Source of the DNA: Actinomadura luzonensis
GTDB lineage: Bacteria > Actinomycetota > Actinomycetes > Streptosporangiales > Streptosporangiaceae
Length of the DNA stretch: 64,000 nucleotides
Direction of reading: 5' to 3'
NCBI RefSeq assembly: GCF_022664455.2
Contig: NZ_JAKRKC020000003.1
Coordinates: forward strand, 248,001-312,000
Of this stretch, positions 8,581-18,812 are shown in pieces. The notes beneath the pieces were generated by a model. The model saw only the letters and a program-made list of their open reading frames with translations, was not told where the DNA came from and did not search any database. The translations under genes and the position numbers were made by a program. The first letter of the stretch is position 1; each line of letters opens with the position of its first letter.

Positions 8581-9027
8581 TCAGTCCCATCGGAAGAGCT
8601 CGTCCCCCACGTGCACTGCCCCTTCGGCGACGCCTGTCACCGCCCCGGTCAGGGCGTCCAGCGCCACCACCGGGCAGACCGGCGAGCGGCCGCCCGCCTC
8701 GACGGCCGCCGGGTCCCACGCCACGACGGGCTGGCCCGCGCTCACCCGGTCCCCCTCGGCGGCCAGGAGCTGGAAGCCGCGGCCCTTGAGCTGGACCGTG
8801 TCGATGCCCAGGTGCACCAGCACGCCCTTGCCGTCGTCCCCCACGATGACGTACGCGTGCGGATGCAGCTTCATGATCTTCCCGGCGATGGGGGCCACGG
8901 CCTTGCCGGGCCCCCGCAGCGGGTCGATGGCCGTCCCCGGGCCGACCAGGCCCGCGGAGAACACCGGGTCGGGCACGGCTGCCAGCCCCACGGCCGCCCC
9001 CTCGACCGGGGCGAGAACAGTCGTCAT
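8581..9027 (-). CDS. crr: PTS glucose-family EIIA component
   Basis: Cytoplasmic EIIA of the glucose/GlcNAc family, which takes phosphate from HPr and passes it to EIIB; 148 residues. The two active-site histidines are His57 (KLHPHAY) and His72 (GVLVHLGIDTV), 15 residues apart as in E. coli EIIA-Glc. The conserved turn APIAGKIMKL is also present. It starts at ATG 9027, eleven bases after the EIIB stop, with GAGGA just ahead. In actinobacteria one such EIIA serves several permeases. Here it is encoded beside the only EIIB and the two EIIC genes in the window. Confidence 0.95.
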   Translation of the reverse strand: MTTVLAPVEGAAVGLAAVPDPVFSAGLVGPGTAIDPLRGPGKAVAPIAGKIMKLHPHAYVIVGDDGKGVLVHLGIDTVQLKGRGFQLLAAEGDRVSAGQPVVAWDPAAVEAGGRSPVCPVVALDALTGAVTGVAEGAVHVGDELFRWD

Positions 9028-9038
9028 GGTCCTCGCCC

Positions 9039-9275
9039 TTAGCCGATGATGTCCTCGATGTCGCTGGCTATCGTGTCCGCCTCCGGCCCGACGACGACCT
9101 GCACCACGTTGCCCGCGGCCATGACGCCGTGCGCGCCCGCCGCCCGCAGCGCGGCCTGGTCGACCTTGGACGCGTCGTGCACCTCCGTACGCAGCCGGGT
9201 GATGCAGGGCTCGATCTCGATGATGTTGTCGGCCCCGCCCAGCCCGGCGATGATCGCGTTCACATCCGCCGCCAT
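9039..9275 (-). CDS. nagF: PTS EIIB component, glucose/N-acetylglucosamine family
   Basis: Stand-alone EIIB domain that passes phosphate from EIIA to the incoming sugar; 78 residues. The phosphorylated cysteine is Cys24 in IEPCITRLRTEV, the classic EIIB motif, and the fold continues with GVMAAGNVVQVVVGPEA. A GGGAGG ribosome site precedes ATG 9275 by four bases. Neither EIIC gene (11288, 12679) carries its own B domain, so this small protein must serve them in trans, as NagF does for NagE in Streptomyces. The symbol rests on that organisation. The 33 bases upstream contain a dre-like site. Confidence 0.93.
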   Translation of the reverse strand: MAADVNAIIAGLGGADNIIEIEPCITRLRTEVHDASKVDQAALRAAGAHGVMAAGNVVQVVVGPEADTIASDIEDIIG

Positions 9276-9297
9276 CCGGCCTCCCTAGCTCTCCGTG

Positions 9298-9313
9298 ACC
9301 AGGCTAGATCAGT
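9298..9313. promoter_or_regulatory. DasR-type operator (dre-like) between the SIS gene and EIIB
   Basis: Read on the minus strand, ACTGATCTAGCCTGGT matches ACTGGTCTAGACCAGT at 12 of 16 positions, including the central TCTAG. It overlaps the stop codon of the SIS gene and ends 22 bases before the EIIB start. It could control an internal promoter for EIIB-crr. Confidence 0.5.
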
Positions 9314-10343
9314 CCGTCTGGGTGACCTTGTTCAAACCGCGCGGCGCGTCGGGATCGATGCCGAGCCGGCGGGCCAGCGCCTCGGTGAGGAGCTGCCCCG
9401 GCACGATGAGGCCCATGGGGGCCACCCATTCGGGCAGGTCGGGGCCGTTGAGCGCGGCCGTGCCCGCCCGCGCCAGGCCCTCGCCGCCGCCGATCGTGTA
9501 CGCCGCCGCCCCCGCGGCCACCACCCGCTCGGCCAGCGCCACCGTGCCGGGCAGCGTGGGGCTGTTCTCGGCGGCGACCAGCAGCGCCGGGGTGTCGGCG
9601 TCCACGACGGCGATCGGGCCGTGCAGCAGGTCGGCGTAGGACAGGCCCATGGCGTGCAGGTAGCAGGCCTCCTTGAGCTTCAGCGCGGTCTCCAGCGCCG
9701 TGGAGAAGGCCAGGCCGCGGCCGGAGACGACCACGCCCGGCTTGTCCAGCAGCCCCTCGACCACGGCCTCCAGGTCGCCGGGCTCGGCGATCAGCTTCTC
9801 CACCGCCTCGGGGACGCGCCGCAGGTCGCCGGCGTCCACGTCCGCGCCGAGGCCGAGCGCCAGCACCGCGAGCGCGGCGAGCTGCGTCGTGTACGTCTTG
9901 GTCGCCGGGACCGCCTTCTCCTCGCCGGCCACCGTGCACAGGGCCACGTCGGCGGCCTGCGCGAGGGGGCTGTCGGCGCCGCCGTTGGTGATGCCGACCG
10001 TCGCCGCCCCGCAGTCCTTGGCCCAGGCCAGCGTCTCCACGATCTCCTCGGTGCGTCCGGACTGCGAGATCGCGACCGCCAGCACGCCGTCCAGGTCCAG
10101 CTTGCGCCGGTACGTGGTCGCGATCGACGGCGCGGCCAGCGCGGACAGCCGTCCCGCGCGTGATTCCACCAGGTAGCGGCCGTACACTGCTGCGTTGTCG
10201 GAGGTGCCACGCGCGATGAACAGCAACTGGCGGGTGCGCTCGCCCACCGCCCTCACCTCGCCGACCCTGGGCAGCAGGGAGTCCAGTGTGGCCCGCAGCG
10301 CGGCCGGCTGCTCGGCGATCTCGCTGCGCATCTTCGTGGTCAT
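9309..10343 (-). CDS. SIS-domain sugar-phosphate enzyme (GlmS isomerase-domain / NagB-II like)
   Basis: Cytoplasmic protein with two SIS domains and no glutaminase domain; 344 residues from ATG 10343. The phosphosugar-binding loops are LFIARGTSDNAA (domain 1) and AISQSGRTEEIVE, with the second set around VVSGRGLAFSTALETALKLKE and LLHGPIA. The GLNKVTQTD end matches the GlmS C-terminal pattern (LAKSVTVE-like). Such proteins act as glucosamine-6-phosphate deaminases or isomerases, which suits the neighbouring GlcNAc PTS (inference). GTG 10361 is an alternative start, but GAAGGA sits ten bases before 10343. It diverges from the DasR-like gene across the double dre operator. Confidence 0.9.
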   Translation of the reverse strand: MTTKMRSEIAEQPAALRATLDSLLPRVGEVRAVGERTRQLLFIARGTSDNAAVYGRYLVESRAGRLSALAAPSIATTYRRKLDLDGVLAVAISQSGRTEEIVETLAWAKDCGAATVGITNGGADSPLAQAADVALCTVAGEEKAVPATKTYTTQLAALAVLALGLGADVDAGDLRRVPEAVEKLIAEPGDLEAVVEGLLDKPGVVVSGRGLAFSTALETALKLKEACYLHAMGLSYADLLHGPIAVVDADTPALLVAAENSPTLPGTVALAERVVAAGAAAYTIGGGEGLARAGTAALNGPDLPEWVAPMGLIVPGQLLTEALARRLGIDPDAPRGLNKVTQTD

Positions 10344-10397
10344 CGTGGGCTCATCCTTCACATGGGGGCGGATCGGGCTTGACCGCCTTCGGCGACC

Positions 10398-10423
10398 TGT
10401 GGTCTAGTCCGGACTAGACCAGT
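10398..10423. promoter_or_regulatory. Overlapping double DasR-type operator (22-bp perfect palindrome)
   Basis: Bases 10400-10421 form a perfect palindrome whose arms are TGGTCTAGTCC and GGACTAGACCA. Two dre-like 16-mers overlap in it: 10398-10413 (11 of 16) and 10408-10423 (13 of 16, with an intact CTAGACCAGT half). A TTGACC box lies at 10379-10384. The element sits between the divergent regulator and SIS genes, so binding could control both, including autoregulation. The palindrome is read directly; the factor is inferred. Confidence 0.75.
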
Positions 10424-10468
10424 ACGAACCATAACTCATCGACCGTCCTCGAACGAGGGGAGGATCCC

Positions 10469-11209
10469 GTGGCCCACATCGACCCGGACAGCCCGGTGCC
10501 CAAGTACTTCCAGCTCCGCGAGATCCTGCTGGACCTCATCGACAGCGACGAGCTCAGCATCGGCGCGGCCATCCCGTCCGAGCGGGAGCTGTGCCAGCGC
10601 TTCGGCCTGTCCAGGATGACCGTCCGGCAGGCCGTCGACCACCTCGTCTCCGAGGGGCGGCTGCACCGCGTGCCGGGCAAGGGCACGTTCGTGGCCCGGC
10701 CGAAGATCGAGCTGGCGCTCCAGCTCACCTCGTTCACCGACGACATGCGGGCCCGGGGCATGGTGCCGGGCTCGCGCGACCTCGACCGGCGGGTCGTGCG
10801 CGCCAGCGCCCACCTGGCCAAGGAGCTGGGCATCCAGCCGGGCGAGGAGGTGCACTTCATCGAGCGCCTGCGCACCGCCGACGGGGAGCCGCTGTCCATC
10901 GAGCGCGCGCACATCCCGGTCAAGCTCGCCCCCGACCTCGCCGACCACGACCTGTCGGACAGATCCCTGTACGAGCTGCTGGAGAGCCGCTACGGCCTCG
11001 TCATGGACGCCGGCGAGCTGACGATCGACGGCGGCATCGCCGACCCGAGCGACGCCGACCTGCTGAAGCTGCCGCGCGGCGGGGCGGTGCTGCTGCTCCA
11101 GCGCCGCTCGTTCTCCGGGGGCGTCTGCGCGGAGCTGGGCGTCTCCACCTACCGCGCCGACCGCTACCAGCTCCGCACGCTCCTGGAGATGCCCGGGCGA
11201 CGGGGCTGA
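10469..11209 (+). CDS. dasR: GntR/HutC-family regulator, DasR-like
   Basis: DNA-binding repressor whose ligands in Streptomyces are glucosamine-6-phosphate and related amino-sugar phosphates; 246 residues. A GntR winged helix occupies residues ~10-72 (IPSERELCQRFGLSRMTVRQ, then GRLHRVPGKGTFVA). The UTRA effector domain follows from ~95 to 240 (VHFIERLRTADGEPLSIERA, LYELLESRYGL). GTG 10469 has a GGGGAGGA site seven to eight bases upstream. The surrounding PTS genes and dre-like palindromes support the DasR assignment over other HutC members. It probably represses itself, the SIS gene and the PTS genes. Family call is certain; orthology to DasR is likely. Confidence 0.88.
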   Translation: MAHIDPDSPVPKYFQLREILLDLIDSDELSIGAAIPSERELCQRFGLSRMTVRQAVDHLVSEGRLHRVPGKGTFVARPKIELALQLTSFTDDMRARGMVPGSRDLDRRVVRASAHLAKELGIQPGEEVHFIERLRTADGEPLSIERAHIPVKLAPDLADHDLSDRSLYELLESRYGLVMDAGELTIDGGIADPSDADLLKLPRGGAVLLLQRRSFSGGVCAELGVSTYRADRYQLRTLLEMPGRRG

Positions 11210-11287
11210 GCACCCGCCGCTCCACGACCGAGGCCAGGGCGCCGCGCCCCGGCCCCGGTGCTCCCACCCCCGCCCGGAGGAACGCCG

Positions 11288-12604
11288 GTGAACGAGACCG
11301 CCGCCGCCCGGCCCTCGCCGTTCGCGCGCGTCATGACCGTGCTGCAGCGGCTGGGGCGCTCGCTGATGCTGCCCATCGCCGCCCTGCCGGCCGCCGCCCT
11401 GCTGCTGCGGTTCGGCCAGCCCGACATGCTCGGCTCGAACGGCCCCGCCCCCGGCGGCCTGGCCGACGTCGCGGGCCTGGCCTGGATGAACGAGGTCGCC
11501 GCGGTGCTGGCCGCCGCCGGCGGCGCGCTGTTCGAGAACCTGCCCCTGCTGTTCGCCGTGGGCGTGGCGATCGGCTTCGCCCGCAAGGCCGACGGCTCCA
11601 CCGCGCTCGCCGCCGTGGTCGGCTACCTGGTCTTCGACCGGGTCACCAAGGTCATGTTCTTCGGCTCCGACATCCGCGACACCGTCTCGCTCAAGGAGGT
11701 CCAGGAGCAGGGCGGCATCCGGGAGATCATCAACTACGGCATGCAGAACCCCACCAAGGTGCTCGGCGGCATCGTGATGGGCCTGATCGCCGCCCTGCTC
11801 TGGCAGCGTTTCCACCGCATCAAGCTGCCGTCCTGGCTGGCGTTCTTCGGCGGGCGGCGGTTCGTCCCGATCATCACCTCGATCGTGGCGCTGCTCATCG
11901 GCGTGGTCTTCGGCTGGCTGTGGCCGGTCATCGGCGAGTGGATCCGGCACGCCGGCGAGGCCCTGACCGCCCTCGGCCCCGTCGGCACCGGCGTCTACGG
12001 CGTGATCAACCGCCTGCTCATCCCCTTCGGCCTGCACCACTTCGTCAACTCGGTCGTCTGGTACGTCGTCCCGCAGTGCGACGTCGGCGGCCGGGTGCTC
12101 GGCGGCGACTGGAACTGCTACTTCGGCGGCGCCGCGCACTCCGGGCAGTTCATGGCGGGCTTCTTCCCGGTCATGATGTTCGCGCTGCCGGCCGCCGCCC
12201 TGGCCATGTGGCGGGCGGCCCCCAAGCACCGGCGGGCCGCGGTGGGCGGCATCATGCTGTCGGCGGGGCTGGCGTCGTTCGTCACCGGCATCACCGAGCC
12301 GATCGAGTTCGCCTTCATCTTCGTGGCCCCGTTGCTGCTGGTGGTGCACGCGCTGCTGACGGGCCTCGCCATGGCGCTGACCACGCTCATCGGCGGGCAG
12401 CTCGGCTTCGGCTTCTCCGCCGGCCTGCTCGACCTGCTGCTGAACGCCAGCAAGTCCAACACCCAGAACCTGCCCGGCATCCTGCTGCTGGGCGCGGTCT
12501 ACGGCGTCGTCTACTACGCGGTGTTCACGTTCCTGATCCGGCGGCTCGACATCATGACCCCCGGCCGGGAACCCGAGCCGGACCTCGACGCCGGCGAGAC
12601 CTGA
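11288..12604 (+). CDS. nagE: PTS EIIC permease, N-acetylglucosamine/glucose family (copy 1)
   Basis: Integral membrane permease that moves and helps phosphorylate an amino sugar; 438 residues, EIIC only. The core shows LGRSLMLPIAALPAAALLLR at the entry, the FGLHHFVNSVVWY loop, and the signature GITEPIEFAFIFVAP. No EIIB or EIIA domain follows, so the proteins encoded at 9039 and 8581 must act with it. GTG 11288 follows GGAGGA by six bases, and the upstream residues in frame are low-complexity. It lies 78 bases after the regulator and is probably co-transcribed with it. The closest functional model is NagE of Streptomyces; the exact sugar (GlcNAc or glucose) is not decided by sequence. Confidence 0.92.
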   Translation: MNETAAARPSPFARVMTVLQRLGRSLMLPIAALPAAALLLRFGQPDMLGSNGPAPGGLADVAGLAWMNEVAAVLAAAGGALFENLPLLFAVGVAIGFARKADGSTALAAVVGYLVFDRVTKVMFFGSDIRDTVSLKEVQEQGGIREIINYGMQNPTKVLGGIVMGLIAALLWQRFHRIKLPSWLAFFGGRRFVPIITSIVALLIGVVFGWLWPVIGEWIRHAGEALTALGPVGTGVYGVINRLLIPFGLHHFVNSVVWYVVPQCDVGGRVLGGDWNCYFGGAAHSGQFMAGFFPVMMFALPAAALAMWRAAPKHRRAAVGGIMLSAGLASFVTGITEPIEFAFIFVAPLLLVVHALLTGLAMALTTLIGGQLGFGFSAGLLDLLLNASKSNTQNLPGILLLGAVYGVVYYAVFTFLIRRLDIMTPGREPEPDLDAGET

Positions 12605-12678
12605 CCGTTTTCCCCCCATGCCTGAGTGGTAGGAACCCACCGATCCCCCGCGAACGGACCGTCGAGCGGGGGCACACG

Positions 12679-14037
12679 ATGAGCGGCGCCGACACCCCCT
12701 CACCATCCGGCGGCGACTCCGGGCCGGGCGGCCGGGCCGGGGCGTGGCGCCGGGCGGGGGCACGGCGCTGGGCGGGGGCACGGCGCTGGGCCGGGGCGTG
12801 GCGCGCCGCCTTCGCCGTGCTGCAGCGCATCGGCCGCTCGCTCATGATGCCCATCGCCGTCCTCCCCGCCGCCGGCCTGCTCTTCCGCTTCGGCCAGGAC
12901 GACCTGCTCGGCGCGGTCCCCGCCCTGGCGCCGCTCGCCCGGGTGCTGGCCGCCGCCGGAGGCGCCCTCTTCGAGAACCTGCCCGTGCTGTTCGCCATCG
13001 GCGTGGCCATCGGCTTCGCCCGCAAGGCCGACGGCTCGACCGCCCTGGCCGCCCTGGTCGGCTACCTGGTCTTCGACCGCGTCACCAAGACCCTGTTCTT
13101 CGAGGCGGGCGAGGGCGCGGTCCACGAGAAGGTCCTGCTGGTCCTCCAGGACGGCACCCGCACGCTGAACACCGGCGCGCAGAACCCCACCGGCGTCCTC
13201 GGCGGCATCGTCATCGGCCTCACCGCCGCCCTGCTCTGGCAGCGCTTCTACCGGGTCAAGCTGCCGGCCTGGCTGGCCTTCTTCGGCGGGCGCCGCTCGG
13301 TGCCCATCGTCACGGCGGTCGCCGCGCTGCTGCTGGGCGTGGTCTTCGGCCTGCTGTGGCGTCCCGTGGGCGACTGGCTGGCCGGGGCGGGCGACTGGTT
13401 GTCGGCCCACGGCGCGGCCGGCGCCGGCGTCTACGGCGTCGCCAACCGCCTGCTCATCCCCGTGGGCCTGCACCACTTCCTCAACACGATCGTCTGGTTC
13501 ACCCTGCCCGACTGCCACGCCGGCGTGCGCGGCGCGACCCGCGACGCCACCGGCGACCTCAACTGCTACTTCGCGGGCGAGCAGGGCGCCGGCGTCTTCA
13601 TGACCGGTTTCTTCCCCGTCATGATGTTCGGGCTGCTCGGGGCGGCCATCGCCATGTGGCGCGCGGCCCCGCCGGAACGCCGCCCGGCGGTCGGCGGCAT
13701 CCTGCTCTCGGCCGGGCTGACCGCCTTCGTCACCGGGATCACCGAGCCTCTGGAGTTCGCGTTCATCTTCGTGGCGCCCGTGCTCTTCGTCGTCCACGCG
13801 CTGCTGACCGGCCTGTCGATGGCGCTCATGGCCGAGCTGGGGGCCCGGCTGGGTTTCACGTTCTCCGGCGGCGCGATCGACCTCCTGCTGAACGCCGGCA
13901 AGGCGAACACCCACGGCCTCGGGCTGATCCTCGGCCTCGGCGTGGTCTACTTCGCCGTCTACTACGCCCTGTTCGCCCTGCTCATCCGCGCCCTGAACCT
14001 GCCCACCCCGGGCCGCGAGGTTACGGCCGACTCCTAA
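12679..14037 (+). CDS. nagE: PTS EIIC permease, N-acetylglucosamine/glucose family (copy 2)
   Basis: Tandem paralogue of the preceding permease; 452 residues. It shares LLIPVGLHHFLNTIVWFTLP and GITEPLEFAFIFVAP. Differences from copy 1 are a longer extracytoplasmic stretch (HAGVRGATRDATGDLNCYF) and an extra N-terminal segment of about 42 residues. That segment contains four copies of an 18-bp unit encoding RAGAWR/RAGARR/WAGARR/WAGAWR before the first helix. ATG 12679 is preceded by GGGGG. Streptomyces also has two adjacent NagE-type genes, so the arrangement is conserved, but separate substrates are possible. Confidence 0.9.
   Translation: MSGADTPSPSGGDSGPGGRAGAWRRAGARRWAGARRWAGAWRAAFAVLQRIGRSLMMPIAVLPAAGLLFRFGQDDLLGAVPALAPLARVLAAAGGALFENLPVLFAIGVAIGFARKADGSTALAALVGYLVFDRVTKTLFFEAGEGAVHEKVLLVLQDGTRTLNTGAQNPTGVLGGIVIGLTAALLWQRFYRVKLPAWLAFFGGRRSVPIVTAVAALLLGVVFGLLWRPVGDWLAGAGDWLSAHGAAGAGVYGVANRLLIPVGLHHFLNTIVWFTLPDCHAGVRGATRDATGDLNCYFAGEQGAGVFMTGFFPVMMFGLLGAAIAMWRAAPPERRPAVGGILLSAGLTAFVTGITEPLEFAFIFVAPVLFVVHALLTGLSMALMAELGARLGFTFSGGAIDLLLNAGKANTHGLGLILGLGVVYFAVYYALFALLIRALNLPTPGREVTADS
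12734..12805 (+). repeat. Four tandem 18-bp units inside the second EIIC gene
   Basis: Units start at 12734, 12752, 12770 and 12788. The two central copies are identical (GGGCGGGGGCACGGCGCT) and the outer copies are variants (GGGCCGGGGCGTGGCGCC/G). Each encodes a hexapeptide of the form (R/W)AGA(W/R)R, a strongly basic N-terminal extension that would lie in the cytoplasm ahead of the first helix. Confidence 0.85.
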
Positions 14038-14207
14038 GCCCCGTCCGTCATGGGCCCGGACGCGCTCGTCCCGCCGGGGTTGGCGCGACCTGGCCCCGGC
14101 ATTCCGGGACGATCCCGGCAGGTGCCGGGAAAGTTGGCGGGTCGCGTACACGCCGAGGAGGGCCGAAAACTCTTCAAGGCAATTTCCCGAGCGAAGAGGA
14201 GTACCCC

Positions 14208-14597
14208 GTGTCGGCAGCCCCCCACTTCCCGCGCACCGACGGCGCTCTGGCCCTCGACCCCCAGCCCATGATCTGGGGGCCGCCGGGCGCGACACCCGAC
14301 GAGCGCCGGCTGCGCCACCTCGGCCAGGCCCTCGCCGAGGTGCTGGCCGGGCACCGCGCCCCCGAGACCCTGGCGGACCGGCTCACCAGCCGGGCCTACC
14401 GCCACCTGCTCACGACGGGCGCGCTGTTCCGGTCCGGCCGCGCCCCGTTCGCCCGCCGCGTGCACGTCACCGAGCCGCGGGACGGGGTGATCGAGATGTG
14501 CGTGACCGTGCACTGCGGTGAACGCGACCGGGTGCTCGCCGTCCGGCTCGAACGCCGCGGCCTGCACTGGCTCTGCACCGACGTGGAAGCCGCCTGA
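14208..14597 (+). CDS. Rv3235-family protein of unknown function
   Basis: Small soluble protein, 129 residues, matching the Rv3235 family that sits near secA in actinobacteria. The N-terminal third is variable (ALALDPQPMIWGPPGA). The conserved part runs from RRLRHLGQALAEVLAG to the end, with RVHVTEPRDGVIEM, CVTVHCGERDRVLAVRLERR and GLHWLCTDVE forming predicted strands. The fold is SecA-C-terminal-like or NTF2-like by general look only (low confidence). GTG 14208 has GAGGAG eight bases upstream. It is followed by a strong bidirectional terminator and by the convergent secA. No function is established. Confidence 0.8.
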   Translation: MSAAPHFPRTDGALALDPQPMIWGPPGATPDERRLRHLGQALAEVLAGHRAPETLADRLTSRAYRHLLTTGALFRSGRAPFARRVHVTEPRDGVIEMCVTVHCGERDRVLAVRLERRGLHWLCTDVEAA

Positions 14598-14651
14598 CGG
14601 CCGCCCACGCCGCCCTCTCCGGAACCCCTCCGGGTGATCCTTCCGTGAACG

Positions 14652-14694
14652 CCGGAGGGACCCCCGCCCCAACCTGGGGCGAGGGTCCCTCCGG
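14652..14694. terminator. Bidirectional hairpin terminator between the Rv3235-like gene and secA
   Basis: The arms CCGGAGGGACCC (14652-14663) and GGGTCCCTCCGG (14683-14694) pair perfectly, with a second inner GCCCC/GGGGC pairing around a short AACCT loop. It lies between two convergent stop codons. There is no long T tract, as is usual in high-GC actinobacteria. Confidence 0.8.
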
Positions 14695-14721
14695 ACCGCG
14701 ATCGGTCAGCCAGCCGGCAGG

Positions 14722-17511
<2,790 letters not shown>

Positions 17512-17674
17512 TTTATGTAAAGCTCCTCGCAGGTCTACCCCGGCGGCGCCGCCAGGAGGAGAGGCCGAGACAAACTTCCCCGACTGCCATCGTAGGCGCT
17601 TCTGCAACCAGACACAGCCACCGTGCCGACGAGGGCGCAGGACTGGTCTGGGAGAATGAGGGCAAGGCGTAGGC

Positions 17675-17720
17675 TTGCCGGTTGACCGCCGGCCCGCACG
17701 TATAGCGGTTTAACCGGCAA
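17675..17720. promoter_or_regulatory. 9-bp inverted repeat upstream of the small membrane protein gene
   Basis: TTGCCGGTT (17675-17683) and AACCGGCAA (17712-17720) are exact reverse complements 28 bases apart. A TTGACC box (17682-17687) starts inside the first arm, and TATAGC (17701-17706) lies between the arms. The second arm ends next to the SD (AAAGGAAGGAT). It could be an operator pair or a leader hairpin; which is not decidable by eye. Confidence 0.5.
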
Positions 17721-17735
17721 AAGGAAGGATTAACC

Positions 17736-17996
17736 ATGGTTGAGGGGCAGAAGTCGGAGCAGACGGAGAATCTGGGCAGCCACGGCGGACGGGCGTCATC
17801 GTGGCTGGCGGTGACGGTCATGCTGGCCGGATTCATCGTCGCCGGCTTCGGTCTGACGATCGCCAGCTGGACGCTCGTCTGGATCGGCGCGGGGGTGTTC
17901 GTGGTGGGCGGCATCCTCGCCCTCGTCTTCGACATCTTCACCGACGTGGTGATCGACGCGCCGCGCGTGGGCATGCGGGCCGAGGACCACCGCTGA
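17736..17996 (+). CDS. Small two-helix membrane protein (HGxxPAAW-like family)
   Basis: 86-residue membrane protein. A polar N-terminus contains GSHGGRASSWLAV, which resembles the HGxxPAAW motif of an uncharacterised actinobacterial family. Two hydrophobic segments follow at about residues 24-43 and 47-67, and then a charged tail (APRVGMRAEDHR). ATG 17736 follows AAGGAAGGA by seven to eight bases. It diverges from secA across 224 bases and ends in a good terminator. No biochemical role is known to me for this family. Confidence 0.75.
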   Translation: MVEGQKSEQTENLGSHGGRASSWLAVTVMLAGFIVAGFGLTIASWTLVWIGAGVFVVGGILALVFDIFTDVVIDAPRVGMRAEDHR

Positions 17997-18034
17997 GGCC
18001 GCCGGCCGGCGACCGACCACACCGCGATCTCCCG

Positions 18035-18069
18035 AAGGCGGGCCCCTTGATACGGCGGCCCGCCTTTCT
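18035..18069 (+). terminator. Rho-independent terminator after the small membrane protein gene
   Basis: AAGGCGGGCC (18035-18044) pairs perfectly with GGCCCGCCTT (18057-18066) around a 12-base loop, followed by TCT. It lies 38 bases past the stop codon and before the convergent GNAT gene. Confidence 0.85.
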
Positions 18070-18161
18070 GTATGCCCACTCGCCCGCCCCGCCCCGCGAA
18101 CCGGCCGGCCCCGTGCGGGCGCGCCGCGGATCACCCCGCCCCCCGTCGCCGGGCGTACGTG

Positions 18162-18650
18162 TCAAAGCCTCCGGTACATGATGTGCAGCCCCACGTACCC
18201 GTGGACCGGATGATGGAAGCCCTCCGGGAGCGTGGCCATCACCTCGAAGCCGAGCGACCTCCACAGCGCCACCGCCCGCGCGTTGCTCTCCACGACGGCG
18301 TTGAACTGCATCGCCCGGAAGCCGTCCGCGCGCGCCTGCTCCAGGACGTGCTCCCCGAGCGCGCGGCCGACGCCCTGACCGCTGCGGGCCGGATCGACCA
18401 TGAAGCTCGCGCTGGAGATGTGCCCGGCGCCGCCGCCGTGGTTGCGGACGCTGTTGGCGGTGCCGAGGACGGTTCCGTCCGCGTCCACCGCGACGAAGGT
18501 GCGGCCCGGCGGCTCCGGGAACCACATCCGCCTGGCCCGGGGCTCCGGGGTGTCGCGATCCCACGAGAACGTCTCGCCGGCCCGCACGATGCCCTCCATG
18601 AACGCCCACATGCCGGGCCAGTCCTCCGGCGTCGCCTCTCTGATCAGCAT
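18162..18650 (-). CDS. GNAT-family N-acetyltransferase
   Basis: Acetyl-CoA-dependent N-acyltransferase, 162 residues. IREATPEDWPGMWAFMEGIV starts the fold. The CoA-binding motif A is SASFMVDPARSGQGVGRALG (Q/RxxGxG/A form), and the C-terminal motif is NAVVESNARAVALWRSLGFEV. ATG 18650 is preferred because the fold begins at once; in-frame ATGs at 18662 and 18686 are possible but would add an unstructured leader. It resembles phosphinothricin- or YhcA-like acetyltransferases; the substrate cannot be named from sequence. Confidence 0.87.
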   Translation of the reverse strand: MLIREATPEDWPGMWAFMEGIVRAGETFSWDRDTPEPRARRMWFPEPPGRTFVAVDADGTVLGTANSVRNHGGGAGHISSASFMVDPARSGQGVGRALGEHVLEQARADGFRAMQFNAVVESNARAVALWRSLGFEVMATLPEGFHHPVHGYVGLHIMYRRL

Positions 18651-18812
18651 GGCCGCCAGCATGGGTGAGCCGGGTGGCCGCCGCAACCGGATTCCGCGCC
18701 GGTCAGTGGGGGTGAGCCCGGGTACGGCTCGTTTTGTCGGTGGGCGACGCTAAATTGCTCGCATGCACCGCCCTGAGAACGCCCGTCCCCTCGTCCCCGG
18801 AGCGCCGCGCAC

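Noticed and set aside
3552..8789. Very long plus-strand open frame (about 1,745 codons)
   Set aside because: It spans real genes on both strands and is Arg/Gly/Pro-rich noise; no start or motif supports it.
12625..12640. AGTGGTAGGAACCCAC between the two EIIC genes, considered as a fourth dre site
   Set aside because: Only about 9 of 16 positions fit and the centre does not match; likely chance.
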